Shown in pieces: positions 9,901 through 17,501 of a DNA stretch of 64,000 bases. Numbering within the stretch: the stretch's first letter is position 1; each line of letters opens with the position of its first letter. A program made the translations under genes and the position numbers. The stretch comes from Pedobacter sp. B4-66. Lineage in GTDB: Bacteria > Bacteroidota > Bacteroidia > Sphingobacteriales > Sphingobacteriaceae. The DNA lies in the NCBI RefSeq assembly GCF_018492665.1, contig NZ_JAFVME010000003.1, positions 558,001 to 622,000 of the forward strand, written 5' to 3'. The notes beneath the pieces are model-generated. The model made no database searches. It was not told the DNA's origin and worked only from the letters and a program-made list of their open reading frames with translations.

Positions 9901-11655
9901 ATTTTTAATAATGCCAATCATAATTCTGTATTAAATGCTTCTACTGTGGGTAATGGAACCGTTATAAGTGTAACTTCCACAGGATCTGGAGCCGGTGTCT
10001 ATAGTAGTACTGGATCTGGTTTTGGAATACATGGAATTACCTCACAACAAACATCTGCAGGTATTGTTGGAGATAACAAAGGCGCAGGAGAAGCCATAGT
10101 AGGCCGCACAACAAGCGATATTGCAGGGGCTGTTGTTGGTCGTAATGACGGTGGTGGTTATGGAGTAAGAGGTTTTATCGCCACCAATACTGCTAATACA
10201 GGTGTTGGGGTGTTAGGACAGGTGGGTTTAAATAACAGTACGGGTATGGCTGGTAAATTTGAAAACTCTAATCAAAACAATACTGAAGCGAATATTCTGG
10301 AAGTAGTTAGTAACTCGAATGGAAATATTCCGAATAACACTTTAGGCAACGCAGCATCTTTTAATTTGAAAAATGCAAATAGTGTTGGTGCTGCGGTACG
10401 TGCCGAAGTAAATACTATCTTCGGAAATTTTGGAGCTGCCGGTATTTTCGGCGTTTCTTCCGGTACTGGTGGTCGGGCCGGTTTGTTTTATGCGTCTAAT
10501 CCTGCAGGTAACGGACAAGCATTAGTAGCACTTACTGATGGCAATGGTAACGCAATTACTGCAAACGCAGGAAAAGGTGGTAACGGTGTAGAAACAAATG
10601 TAGATGGTTCGGGAAATGCGCTTTATGCATGGGTACCTTCATTTTCACAAGGGCGAGCAGGCCGCTTTGAAATATATAATGAAAACAATACAAATGATGC
10701 AATAACAGTTAGAACAATCGGAAATGGTACTGCCGGTAATTTTTTAGTAGACCGCACTACCGGTACATCTCCTGCTATTAAAGGTGAAGTTAATTCTATG
10801 TTTGCAGACTTTGGAACAGCAGGCGTTTACGGAATATCTTCTGGAACGGGCGGATACGCTGGATTATTTCATGCTTCCAACACTGCCGGTAATGGCCCGG
10901 CAGTTGTCGCGCTAACGGAAGGAAATGGTAACGGCATAACTGCAAATGCAGGTGGTAATGGCGATGGAGTTGAAGCCTCAGCCGATGGAAATGGAAATGC
11001 AATATCAGGATTTATACCCAATTTTGGCACAGGAAAGGCTGGTAGATTTGCTAATTTTAATAATGCAAACTCACAACCAGTAGTACATGTTACTACTCTG
11101 GGAACCGGAAATGCCTTGTTGATTAACCATCAAGGTCCGTCAGGAGATATTGCAGTTTACCAAAATGCAAGTGCAAATGTAGCACGTATCAATAAAGCAG
11201 GAAGAGGTTTTTTCAATGGAGGGACACAAAATAGCGGGGCAGATATCGCTGAAGCTTTTGAGGTTACTGATCACATATCAAAATATGAGCCTGGAGATAT
11301 TCTAATCATTTCAGTAGATAAAGACAGGACTGTAGAAAAATCAAACAAAGCCTATTCCACCTTGGTTGCTGGTGTTTATGCCACAAAACCTGGGGTATTA
11401 CTAACAGAAGAAAGCATTGACACAGATTTGAGTGGACAAGTCCCAATGGGAGTTATTGGTGTAATTCCGACCAAAGTTTGTCTTGAAGGTGGCGTAATTT
11501 CCAGAGGTGATCTTCTGGTTACATCTTCTACCTCTGGTGTTGCCATGAAAGCAGATCCTGACAAAGTCAAAATCGGACAGGTAATCGGTAAAGCGCTGGA
11601 ACCTTATACAACGGAAAACGTAGGAAAAATCAAAGTTTTGGTTAGTATTAAATAG
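6901..11655 (+). CDS. Giant collagen-like repeat surface protein
   Basis: The 1584-residue protein has a signal peptide (to about residue 21, AVAQDG). A globular N-terminal domain follows (about 22-134, starting [19 protein letters not shown]). Residues 135-820 are uninterrupted Gly-X-Y triplets. A hinge of the [10 protein letters not shown] type comes next, then a Gly/Asn-rich beta-repeat region (about 900-1430). The C-terminal domain ([12 protein letters not shown] to VLVSIK) resembles the C-terminal cap of other collagen-like and tail-fibre proteins. The triplets lack hydroxyproline, and the Lys-Gly-Asp clusters would stabilise a bacterial triple helix. It probably forms a trimeric fibre at the surface. 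I see no clear type A sorting domain at its end, so its export route is uncertain. The third gene of the cluster, 59 bases after PorV. Confidence 0.88.
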   Translation: MRSTFFAIVFILFSGLQWAVAQDGFKGINYQAVARNTNGTVFSNQAVKVKISILGGSANGAVQYMEEHSVNTNQLGLFSLQIGKGTPGTGTFASIPWHNANQFAKVELAIGGGSYTALGSTQLMSVPYALYAASGNPGPAGPAGVQGIKGDKGDKGDIGNVGPAGAVGATGLTGPKGAKGDVGPAGATGNPGAIGPIGLTGLQGIPGIKGDKGDKGDIGNIGPAGAVGATGVTGPKGAKGDVGPAGATGNPGAIGPIGLTGLQGIPGIKGDKGDKGDIGNIGPAGAVGATGLTGLTGPKGAKGDIGPAGATGNPGAIGPIGLTGLQGIPGIKGDKGDKGDIGNIGPAGAVGATGLTGLTGPKGAKGDIGPAGATGNPGAIGPIGLTGLQGIPGIKGDKGDKGDIGNIGPAGAVGATGLTGLTGPKGAKGDIGPAGATGNPGAIGPIGLTGLQGIQGIPGIKGDKGDKGDMGNVGPAGAVGATGLTGLTGPKGDKGDVGPAGATGNPGAIGPIGLTGLQGIQGIPGIKGDKGDKGDMGNVGPAGAVGATGLTGLTGPKGDKGDVGPAGATGNPGAIGPIGLTGLQGIQGIPGIKGDKGDKGDMGNVGPAGAVGATGLTGLTGPKGDKGDVGPAGATGNPGAIGPIGLTGLQGIQGIPGIKGDKGDKGDMGNVGPAGAVGATGLTGLTGPKGDKGDVGPAGATGNPGAIGPIGLTGLQGIQGIPGLKGDKGDKGDMGNVGPAGAVGATGLTGLTGPKGDKGDVGPAGATGNPGAIGPIGLTGLQGIQGIKGDKGDVGPAGAMGDPGAVGPIGPAGPQGIPGNISGIAAGGDLSGTYPNPVVVALQSKSIDPTAPVLNDVLKFNGVSWAPAAISGGGFVLPFNANENNATPLFSVNNSGDGTSIEGTNGTSTSSVTAIKGIVTSSAPGGFSSAVRGINNGTGGLGIGVWGSQAGSGWGVYGTTPNGLGVYGNSSGSGTGVYANSTSGIGLTATSNNGVAATMSIFNNANHNSVLNASTVGNGTVISVTSTGSGAGVYSSTGSGFGIHGITSQQTSAGIVGDNKGAGEAIVGRTTSDIAGAVVGRNDGGGYGVRGFIATNTANTGVGVLGQVGLNNSTGMAGKFENSNQNNTEANILEVVSNSNGNIPNNTLGNAASFNLKNANSVGAAVRAEVNTIFGNFGAAGIFGVSSGTGGRAGLFYASNPAGNGQALVALTDGNGNAITANAGKGGNGVETNVDGSGNALYAWVPSFSQGRAGRFEIYNENNTNDAITVRTIGNGTAGNFLVDRTTGTSPAIKGEVNSMFADFGTAGVYGISSGTGGYAGLFHASNTAGNGPAVVALTEGNGNGITANAGGNGDGVEASADGNGNAISGFIPNFGTGKAGRFANFNNANSQPVVHVTTLGTGNALLINHQGPSGDIAVYQNASANVARINKAGRGFFNGGTQNSGADIAEAFEVTDHISKYEPGDILIISVDKDRTVEKSNKAYSTLVAGVYATKPGVLLTEESIDTDLSGQVPMGVIGVIPTKVCLEGGVISRGDLLVTSSTSGVAMKADPDKVKIGQVIGKALEPYTTENVGKIKVLVSIK
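7303..9360 (+). repeat. Collagen-coding tandem repeat array (180, 189 and 198 bp units)
   Basis: The Gly-X-Y region is built of tandem units marked by the codons for GLTGLQG. Unit boundaries at 7510, 7690, 7879, 8068, 8257, 8455, 8653, 8851 and 9049 give spacings of 180, 189, 189, 189 and then 198 bases four times. Units 8257-8454, 8455-8652 and 8653-8850 appear base-for-base identical. Units from 8851 and 9049 form a second, slightly diverged pair. All unit lengths are multiples of nine bases, so copy-number change keeps both the frame and the triplet register. Confidence 0.92.
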
Positions 11656-11680
11656 TATTCAACATAGTAAAATAGAATAT

Positions 11681-12097
11681 ATGAAAACGATATATAAAAC
11701 AATAGCAATTTTCGCATTAATTCTAAATGCAAAAACCTCATTTTCACAAGAACCAAACACCAAAGAAAGCACTGGAAAACAATACATTAACAACCGAGTA
11801 CCTGGTTTAAAATATGGCCCATCGGCAATACAGAAAAGCAGTATTCAATCCGATAATTCAAAGCAAAATACCACGGGAAACATTAGAGATATTATCTTTA
11901 CAGGTGGTGTACCAGCAAATAAACCACAAGCTTCCAGAACGAATCAGACATTAGCAAAGCCCTCTAATGTTAAATTAACGAGCGAAGAAAAAGCTACGGA
12001 ACCGGAGAAAAACAAACCAGAAATAAAAAACATTATTCCATCGCAAGGAGATGTAAAACCCGATATCAAGCCAAATGAAAATAAGAAAACAAAATAA
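11681..12097 (+). CDS. Small secreted protein of unknown function
   Basis: I do not recognise a family. The 138-residue protein begins with a signal peptide (MKTIYKTIAIFALILNAKTSFSQ). The mature part is low-complexity and very rich in Lys, Asn, Thr, Ser and Pro, with no hydrophobic segment, and it ends in a Lys/Pro-rich tail. It is probably unstructured in the periplasm or outside the cell. It starts 25 bases after the collagen-like gene, and a terminator follows its stop. It is therefore the last gene of the four-gene unit and may help assembly or export of the fibre. Confidence 0.65.
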   Translation: MKTIYKTIAIFALILNAKTSFSQEPNTKESTGKQYINNRVPGLKYGPSAIQKSSIQSDNSKQNTTGNIRDIIFTGGVPANKPQASRTNQTLAKPSNVKLTSEEKATEPEKNKPEIKNIIPSQGDVKPDIKPNENKKTK

Positions 12098-12120
12098 GAC
12101 ACCTTTATTTTGAATAGTAA

Positions 12121-12160
12121 AAACCCAGTTTGCTTCAATGCAACCGGGTTTTTGCTTTTT
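12121..12160 (+). terminator. Rho-independent terminator closing the collagen operon
   Basis: AAACCCAGTTTGC pairs with GCAACCGGGTTT around a 6-base loop, with small mismatches, followed by a T-rich run to about 12165. It shares the GGGTTT-type arms with the terminator at 4991-5029. Confidence 0.8.
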
Positions 12161-12176
12161 TTTTCCCTAAACTATT

Positions 12177-12209
12177 ATTTTATTTTTACCTTCATCAAAA
12201 ATTTAATAT
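12177..12209 (+). repeat. Right copy of the A/T-rich post-terminator element
   Basis: ATTTTATTT at 12177-12185 and TCAAAAATTTAATAT at 12195-12209 match the left copy at 5042-5074. This copy ends one base before the ATG of the small gene at 12211, so it may act as its promoter or leader. Confidence 0.5.
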
Positions 12210-12210
12210 C

Positions 12211-12345
12211 ATGGAACAACATCAGTCAGCACACGGTCTTCAAATAACAATTGTATTAGTAACTTTAGCTGTGATTATTGCAGTTACAGCATTCTATTTA
12301 ACTTTTCGCAAACAGAGAAATACTGAAGACGCAGGACACCACTAA
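12211..12345 (+). CDS. Small single-pass membrane protein
   Basis: I take the ATG at 12211 (MEQHQSAHGLQ) because the longer in-frame start at 12130 lies inside the terminator hairpin. The 44-residue product has one predicted membrane helix (about residues 11-31, ITIVLVTLAVIIAVTAFYLTF) and a short basic then acidic tail ending GHH. No family is recognised. It stands alone between the terminator and the convergent HD-domain gene. Confidence 0.5.
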   Translation: MEQHQSAHGLQITIVLVTLAVIIAVTAFYLTFRKQRNTEDAGHH

Positions 12346-12386
12346 ACATAGTTAAGACACACAAGGGGATTAAGGTTCTCTAAGAA

Positions 12387-13238
12387 CTAAATTAAAGCAT
12401 TTAACTGACGGTTCTTCATCTTTAAACCCATCCCCTTTTTAACAAACACATCAAAGCCCCTTTGTTGTTTGATTGCTTTAATGCCCTCATAGCCGGCAGT
12501 AGTGCTTCTGATCTTATTAAGCAAATAAGTATCATCTTTAAAAAGATCACTATGAACCAACTCATTTCGTTGTAGACCAACTTTAATTAGCTCTGTAAGC
12601 TTTCTATTTGCATAAACATGCAAAGGAAAATTAAAGACTTCCTCAATTAGCTTCTTGTACAAATTATTGATCCATTCAGCTTTTTCGGCATTTTCAACTA
12701 CAATAACTCCGTTTTCAACAGTAAGGCTGCTAATGAAATCCTTAACATCTTTTCTTGAAACTAGACCGGCATGATAAGAGTCTCTCAAAGTGTAATCCAA
12801 GCGATCTGCGCAAAGCTTAGGCATTGGCTGTTCCAGAATATTAAAAACTCCTTTAACAACTTCATCAACATGATAGCCATGCCAAGACAGGATTTCGGGA
12901 ATATCAGATGATTTCAATACCTCCTCAAAAATCTGTTCATGATAGTTTTCTTCAGTATTGTCGAATACGTAATCGCCTACATGCGAAAATGCAGTATGCG
13001 ATATATCGTGCAACAAACCAGAGACCTGCTCAATTTCAGATCCTCCAAGCTGTCTGATCAACAACATCACTCCTATTGAATGTTCAAGCCTTGTATGGCA
13101 GATATCTGGATTAACCAGAAAAATAGCGCCACTTTGGTGAATACGGCCAAGTCTCTTAACCCAGGAGGAGTTAATTAAATCATCAAATATTCCTGGAAGC
13201 TCAACTTTACCAAAAAAGATATCATTAATTAGTACCAT
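12387..13238 (-). CDS. HD-domain phosphohydrolase (dNTPase-like)
   Basis: The 283-residue cytoplasmic protein has the metal-binding HD signature. His53 lies in TRLEHSIGV, His77-Asp78 in GLLHDISHTAFSHVGDY, and a later Asp in LCADRLDYTLRD. The pattern RLGRIHQSGA...THSIG-type spacing and the length put it with the SAMHD1/dGTPase-like HD superfamily, members of which hydrolyse dNTPs or other phosphoesters. The natural substrate cannot be read from the sequence. It is monocistronic, with a 114-base A/T-rich gap upstream. Confidence 0.85.
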   Translation of the reverse strand: MVLINDIFFGKVELPGIFDDLINSSWVKRLGRIHQSGAIFLVNPDICHTRLEHSIGVMLLIRQLGGSEIEQVSGLLHDISHTAFSHVGDYVFDNTEENYHEQIFEEVLKSSDIPEILSWHGYHVDEVVKGVFNILEQPMPKLCADRLDYTLRDSYHAGLVSRKDVKDFISSLTVENGVIVVENAEKAEWINNLYKKLIEEVFNFPLHVYANRKLTELIKVGLQRNELVHSDLFKDDTYLLNKIRSTTAGYEGIKAIKQQRGFDVFVKKGMGLKMKNRQLNALI

Positions 13239-13352
13239 AATACATTTTATTAACGCACAATAATACTAATAATATTAGTTTTTATTAAATAATAATTTCA
13301 ATTTTTTTAGCTAAATTGATCAGTATTACTAAACAAATTAGCTTACAATAAG

Positions 13353-14339
13353 TTACCCCTTTTTTGTAAAGCTATCCATTAGCTGCATAGATAATATTGC
13401 TTGTTCTGAAGAGCATGGGTTATCTCCTTGATCCAAAAAATAGGCGGTAACTTTATCTATCATTGGTTGCTGAACATGCTTTAAGGGTTCAAAAACAAAT
13501 TCTTCTTCGTACCCATCTTTTTTTATTGATATCTTATTTCCGAATATTGGGAAGCTAATTGTTCCGGCAGAACCGGTTATTTCACAAATATCCTTTTTAT
13601 CATTTTCTGATACAGTAAAGCACCATGTTCCATTAAATACCACTCCGCTTTCGAATAAAATTTGCCCAACAACAAGATCGTCTGCCGGATATTCTCCAGA
13701 TTGATTTATTGAAATCCCTGAAGAACTGCTTACTTGTCCAAAGTAATAAATCATTAAGTCTAATTGATGTGGTGCCAGATCATGAAATAACCCACCTCCG
13801 GAAATGGATGGATCTAGTCGCCAATTGTTTCCCGTACTAGCTATTAAATTATGAGCAGGAGATTGTAGCATTTGCAATTGTACAAATCGAACCTCTCCGA
13901 TTACTCTCTTATCCAATAGCTCCTTAACCTTTAAAAACATTGGCTGTGCCCTCCGATAATGCGCTACACTTAATTTAACCTTATACTTTAGTGATGCGTT
14001 CTGCATCCTTAAGGCCGATTCAGCATTTAAAGTCATAGGCTTCTCTACATAAACAGACTTACCTGCTGCTAATGAGAGCAATGTATACTCTTCATGCTGT
14101 AAAGGAGGTGTTGCTATATAAATAGCGTTGACATCAGGATCGTTAATTAATTTTTCTGCGTCGTCATACCATTTAGGAACTCCATGTCTTAACGCATAAT
14201 CCTTAGCTTTCGCCGCATCTCGTCGCATTACTGCTACAATTGATGAATTTGGCACTTTATTAAAGGCAGGGCCGCTTTTCACTTCAGTTACATCACCACA
14301 ACCTATAATACCCCATTTAATTTCTTTTATTGATTGCAT
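13353..14339 (-). CDS. Gfo/Idh/MocA family NAD(P)-dependent oxidoreductase
   Basis: The 328-residue protein opens with a Rossmann dinucleotide fold (KWGIIGCGDVTEVKSGPA). It has the typical YIATPPLQHEEYTLLSLAAGKSVYVEKPMTL segment, in which EKP supplies the catalytic Lys. A C-terminal alpha/beta domain with GGGLFHDLAPHQLDLM carries the substrate-side His. Members oxidise or reduce sugar and inositol derivatives. No signal peptide is present, so it acts in the cytoplasm. The substrate is unknown. It starts four bases after the small gene at 14344-14583 and is probably co-transcribed with it. Confidence 0.88.
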   Translation of the reverse strand: MQSIKEIKWGIIGCGDVTEVKSGPAFNKVPNSSIVAVMRRDAAKAKDYALRHGVPKWYDDAEKLINDPDVNAIYIATPPLQHEEYTLLSLAAGKSVYVEKPMTLNAESALRMQNASLKYKVKLSVAHYRRAQPMFLKVKELLDKRVIGEVRFVQLQMLQSPAHNLIASTGNNWRLDPSISGGGLFHDLAPHQLDLMIYYFGQVSSSSGISINQSGEYPADDLVVGQILFESGVVFNGTWCFTVSENDKKDICEITGSAGTISFPIFGNKISIKKDGYEEEFVFEPLKHVQQPMIDKVTAYFLDQGDNPCSSEQAILSMQLMDSFTKKG

Positions 14340-14343
14340 TAGT

Positions 14344-14583
14344 TTAGCTTTTACTTTCCAAAGCTACAATATGCATTCCTATTTCATCAACCAATTCCTG
14401 ACTTATATGATCTGTAGTTTTCCATTGTACTGAACTGCTTCCCTTAATACAATAGATATGCCCTGTTCTTTCGCCATTAATATATACGATATAGTCCCCT
14501 TCTTTTGGCATTTCAATACGAATAGCACTTGGCTCGCCGCTAATCTCAATCGTAAATTCATGTGGGTTCAAGTCCTTCTCCAT
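14344..14583 (-). CDS. Small conserved-looking protein of unknown function
   Basis: I use ATG 14583 (MEKDLNPHEFTIEISG), giving 79 residues. A longer in-frame start at 14697 would overlap the divergent DNA polymerase IV gene and add an unlikely hydrophobic stretch. The product is soluble and acidic, with alternating strand-like segments (FTIEISGEPSAIRIEM, DYIVYINGERTGHIYCI), suggesting a small beta-fold. I do not recognise the family. Its stop is four bases before the oxidoreductase start, so the two probably form one transcript. Confidence 0.6.
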   Translation of the reverse strand: MEKDLNPHEFTIEISGEPSAIRIEMPKEGDYIVYINGERTGHIYCIKGSSSVQWKTTDHISQELVDEIGMHIVALESKS

Positions 14584-14643
14584 AATAATGTCTTTATTTT
14601 TATTTAAAAACACATAAACTATGTTATTGTTTACCAGTTGAAA

Positions 14644-14651
14644 TACATTTG
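14644..14651 (+). promoter_or_regulatory. Putative -7 element of the DNA polymerase IV gene
   Basis: TACATTTG matches the Bacteroidota TAnnTTTG consensus and lies 25 bases before the GTG start. I do not see a well-spaced -33 TTG, so support is limited. Confidence 0.4.
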
Positions 14652-14676
14652 TAAATGTTATGCCTAAATTTAAACT

Positions 14677-15759
14677 GTGATCAGAAAAATTATCCATATT
14701 GATATGGATGCATTTTATGCATCAGTTGAACAGCGTGATTTCCCCGAATTTATGGGTAAACCAATTGCTGTTGGTGGCTCCCCTGATGGTCGGGGTGTTG
14801 TAGCAACGGCAAGCTATGAAGCACGCAAATTTGGTGTTAAATCAGCAATGCCTTCGAGACAAGCGCTTCAACTATGTCCTGAAATTATATTTATCAGACC
14901 ACGATTTGAAGCTTACAAAGCCGTTTCAGTACGTATTAGAGAAATCTTTAGTCGATACACCGATCTTATCGAGCCTTTATCACTTGATGAAGCTTATCTT
15001 GATGTAACACAAGATAAATTGAATATAGGGTCGGCGCTTGAAATTGCCAAACAGATTAAACAAGCCATAAAGGATGAACTTAATTTAACTGCATCTGCTG
15101 GTGTTTCCTCAGGTAAGTTTGTTGCTAAAATTGCTTCAGACATGAATAAACCTGATGGTTTAACATTTATCGGCCCCTCAAAGATTGAAAGCTTTATGGA
15201 AAAACTTCCGGTAGAGCGCTTTTTTGGTGTTGGTAAAGTAACTGCCAAGAAAATGAAAAGCATGCAGCTTCATACGGGTGCTGATCTTAAAAGACTCACT
15301 GAACAAGACCTTGTTAGATATTTCGGCAAAGCAGGCAAATTCTATTATACAATTGTTAGAGGTATTGATAACCGGGCTGTACAATCTGAACGGCAAACTA
15401 AATCTCTGGCAGCGGAAGATACTTTTGAGCATGATTTAATTACTGTAGAGGAAATGCATACCGAATTAAGCAAACTGGCAGATAAAGTAGCTATTCGCTT
15501 AAATAAACATCAGCTAAAGGGACGAACAATTACACTTAAATTAAAATACAGCGACTTTAAACAAATCACCCGAAATCAATCATTCCCACATCCTGTTTCT
15601 GATTACCAGATAATTATAGACACTGCCAAACAGCTTTTAGAGAATATTGATTTAGTAGAAAAAAAGGTTAGACTACTTGGAATATCTCTTTCCAATTTCA
15701 ATGAAATCCAGCTTCATCCCCGTTTAGGAGACCCCTACCAACTTCAACTATTTGATTAA
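14677..15759 (+). CDS. dinB: DNA polymerase IV (Y family, translesion)
   Basis: The 360-residue protein starts at GTG 14677. The next upstream ATG (14660) is out of frame and stops at once, and the GTG gives the exact family N-terminus IIHIDMDAFYASVEQRD. Catalytic acidic residues are Asp9 in HIDMDAFY and the Asp-Glu pair in SLDEAYLDV (near 103-104). Thumb (FFGVGKVTAKKM) and little-finger domains follow, and the protein ends LQLFD, which fits a beta-clamp binding peptide (QLxLF type). It copies past damaged bases and is error-prone. It diverges from the small gene at 14583, sharing a 93-base promoter region. Confidence 0.96.
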   Translation: MIRKIIHIDMDAFYASVEQRDFPEFMGKPIAVGGSPDGRGVVATASYEARKFGVKSAMPSRQALQLCPEIIFIRPRFEAYKAVSVRIREIFSRYTDLIEPLSLDEAYLDVTQDKLNIGSALEIAKQIKQAIKDELNLTASAGVSSGKFVAKIASDMNKPDGLTFIGPSKIESFMEKLPVERFFGVGKVTAKKMKSMQLHTGADLKRLTEQDLVRYFGKAGKFYYTIVRGIDNRAVQSERQTKSLAAEDTFEHDLITVEEMHTELSKLADKVAIRLNKHQLKGRTITLKLKYSDFKQITRNQSFPHPVSDYQIIIDTAKQLLENIDLVEKKVRLLGISLSNFNEIQLHPRLGDPYQLQLFD

Positions 15760-15860
15760 GCTAACCTAACTAGTTTTTAATATTTTAAGTCCGTATTTCC
15801 ATTTTTCAAACAAAAAACATCCGGATTTGTTAACTTATTATATAATTAAAAAATCTAGCT

Positions 15861-16439
15861 ATGAAAAAATTAACTTTAACTCTTATTTTAGGTATCACGG
15901 TGTTATTTGGAGCAAATGCACAGATACAAAAAGGTAATGTAATGATGGGTGCTAACCTCTCAAACATTTCTTTCGGATTGGATAAACCAAATGTATTCAG
16001 TTTAAAAATAAATCCTAAAGCAGCATGGTTTGTACAAGATGGTTTGGCATTAGGTGGTGATGTTTCATTTGGTCTTGCAACCGCTAAAGGTGCAGGTACT
16101 GATATCAGCTACGGCGTTGGTGCTCTTGGTCGTTACTATGGTGCTACCGGAGCCAATGAAGTGGTTAAAAACTCAAGGTTCTTTGGCGAAGCTACAGTTG
16201 GTATTTCAGGTGTAAATCCTTCAGTTGGTGGCTCTACTAACGGCTTAGGTTTTAGTTTCGGACCGGGCTGGACTTACTTTGTAACGCCTAGCATCGGTTT
16301 GGAAGCATTACTTAAATACAATGGTGTTGTAGGTTTTGGCAGTAGTGCCTATGCGCATAATCTTGGTCTTGGGGTAGGTTTCCAAATTTACTTACCAGGA
16401 AAAGGTACCGCACGTAAAGTACAAAGAGATATGCAATAA
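15861..16439 (+). CDS. Outer-membrane beta-barrel protein
   Basis: The 192-residue protein has a signal peptide (MKKLTLTLILGITVLFGANA, cleavage before QIQ) and about eight alternating amphipathic strands with Gly/aromatic girdles. It belongs to the small OmpA/OmpX-like barrels common in Bacteroidota. No OmpA peptidoglycan-binding domain follows the barrel. The function is unknown. The gene stands alone and ends with a near-perfect terminator. Confidence 0.8.
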   Translation: MKKLTLTLILGITVLFGANAQIQKGNVMMGANLSNISFGLDKPNVFSLKINPKAAWFVQDGLALGGDVSFGLATAKGAGTDISYGVGALGRYYGATGANEVVKNSRFFGEATVGISGVNPSVGGSTNGLGFSFGPGWTYFVTPSIGLEALLKYNGVVGFGSSAYAHNLGLGVGFQIYLPGKGTARKVQRDMQ

Positions 16440-16457
16440 TCGCTACTCTTTAACTTT

Positions 16458-16495
16458 GAAAAGGCCGTATCATTTAAACATGATACGGCCTTTTC
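16458..16495 (+). terminator. Strong rho-independent terminator
   Basis: GAAAAGGCCGTATCA (16458-16472) pairs perfectly with TGATACGGCCTTTTC (16481-16495) across an 8-base loop, 18 bases after the barrel gene's stop. The A and T arms would let it act in both directions. Confidence 0.92.
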
Positions 16496-16558
16496 TATTT
16501 ATCAACGATGCATTCTGTTAAAGTACTCTTTATACCCGTATTTTAAATCTGTTTGTTC

Positions 16559-16642
16559 GAGATCAGGACGTGTGCTATAGTAGTATAACGTCATTACCAC
16601 TTTTTTGTTTCTGATCTCACCAATCTGTGGAGTTTCTCCACA
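16559..16642. other. Nested inverted repeats in a gene-free stretch
   Basis: The region from 16496 to 16778 has no gene. Within it GAGATCAG (16559-16566) pairs with CTGATCTC (16611-16618). Directly inside, GACGT (16567-16571) pairs with ACGTC (16588-16592). TGTGGAG/CTCCACA with a 3-base loop follows at 16626-16642. A further TAATGCC/GGCATTA pair lies at 16686-16715. This could be a structured leader or a small RNA; no promoter is clear. Confidence 0.35.
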
Positions 16643-16778
16643 AGTTCAACACATACAAAAACCAGTAACTATCTAAAAATCAACCTAATGCCATAAACAT
16701 AAGATTTAGGCATTATTATGTAGCCTAGTCTAGACATAACTAACAAGAATTTTTAACTGAAATTTTAAAATAAGTATT

Positions 16779-17090
16779 ATGAAAAAGATCATCTTATCAG
16801 CAGCATTTTTAGCATTAGCAGGATTAACTACAGTAAAAGCAAGCGACATTAAAAACCCAGTTAGAGTTGCTGTTCAACAAGATAGTGTTACGAAAACTCC
16901 GATTGAATTAAAAGATCTTCCTGAGCCAGTTCAAAAAACACTACAATCTGATGCAGTTAAAGCTTGGACTCCAACAGCAGCTTTTCTTGTAACAAAACAA
17001 GATAAATCGACATACTATCAAGTTGATGTTAAAAAAGAAGCAGAAACAGGTTCATTGAAGATTGACAAAGACGGAAAAATTATCCAGTAA
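16779..17090 (+). CDS. Small secreted protein, PepSY-like
   Basis: The 103-residue protein has a signal peptide (MKKIILSAAFLALAGLTTVKA) and one small domain. The pattern ELKDLPEPVQKTLQ, then ...YYQVDVKKEAETGSLKIDKDGKII, resembles the PepSY-like fold: a helix that packs on a sheet, with the YxVxV strand and the DxDGKI turn. Such proteins are abundant in Bacteroidota periplasms and have no firm function. It is monocistronic, with a terminator downstream. Confidence 0.7.
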   Translation: MKKIILSAAFLALAGLTTVKASDIKNPVRVAVQQDSVTKTPIELKDLPEPVQKTLQSDAVKAWTPTAAFLVTKQDKSTYYQVDVKKEAETGSLKIDKDGKIIQ

Positions 17091-17128
17091 TATAAAGAAC
17101 CAAAAATCCCTAAAGTTTAATTAACAAG

Positions 17129-17160
17129 CAACAAAGCCAGAGCAATCTGGTTTTGTTGTT
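17129..17160 (+). terminator. Rho-independent terminator after the PepSY-like gene
   Basis: CAACAAAGCCAGA (17129-17141) pairs with TCTGGTTTTGTTG (17146-17158), one G-T pair, 4-base loop, T-rich tail. Confidence 0.8.
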
Positions 17161-17277
17161 TAGCATAACTTCTATTAATTGTGATGTTATTTCACAAAAA
17201 TACCATCATGCAATATAAGATATAAAAATGCATCTAATTAATTGCCAGACGTGTTTTTACAATACTTATTTTAATAA

Positions 17278-17324
17278 CTGCGTATTTTCACAGTTGTAAT
17301 CATTCCAATTCCCTATTAATTTTG
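17278..17324 (+). promoter_or_regulatory. Operator-promoter module of the 40-residue peptide gene
   Basis: CTGCGTATTTTCACAG (17278-17293) is a near-palindrome (CTGnGTA.../...nCAG) that abuts TTG at 17294-17296. Twenty bases later TAATTTTG (17317-17324) matches TAnnTTTG exactly. Spacing and both boxes fit the Bacteroidota housekeeping promoter. The first 23 bases recur with one mismatch at 18612-18634. Confidence 0.7.
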
Positions 17325-17360
17325 GTATCAATAAAAAAGCAATTAATAAACCCTAATGCC

Positions 17361-17483
17361 ATGTATCTCAAAAAAACAAAAAAATCATCTGTAACCAAGT
17401 ATGCTATTAGTGTCTTAAAAGTTTTAGCATTTATTTTATTTGTATTCTGTTTCTATCAGGCCTGTAAAATAACTACTCCCTAA
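17361..17483 (+). CDS. 40-residue single-pass membrane peptide
   Basis: ATG 17361 opens a 40-codon frame to TAA 17481-17483. The product has a basic N-terminus (MYLKKTKKSSVTKYAIS), one hydrophobic segment (VLKVLAFILFVFCFYQAC) and a short tail KITTP. The Cys at the end of the hydrophobic segment could suggest a lipobox, but FYQAC is a poor one. The gene has a well-formed promoter 37 bases upstream of its start, which is the main reason to believe it. No family is recognised. Confidence 0.55.
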   Translation: MYLKKTKKSSVTKYAISVLKVLAFILFVFCFYQACKITTP

Positions 17484-17501
17484 TAAATGTTCTATTGGGA
17501 A

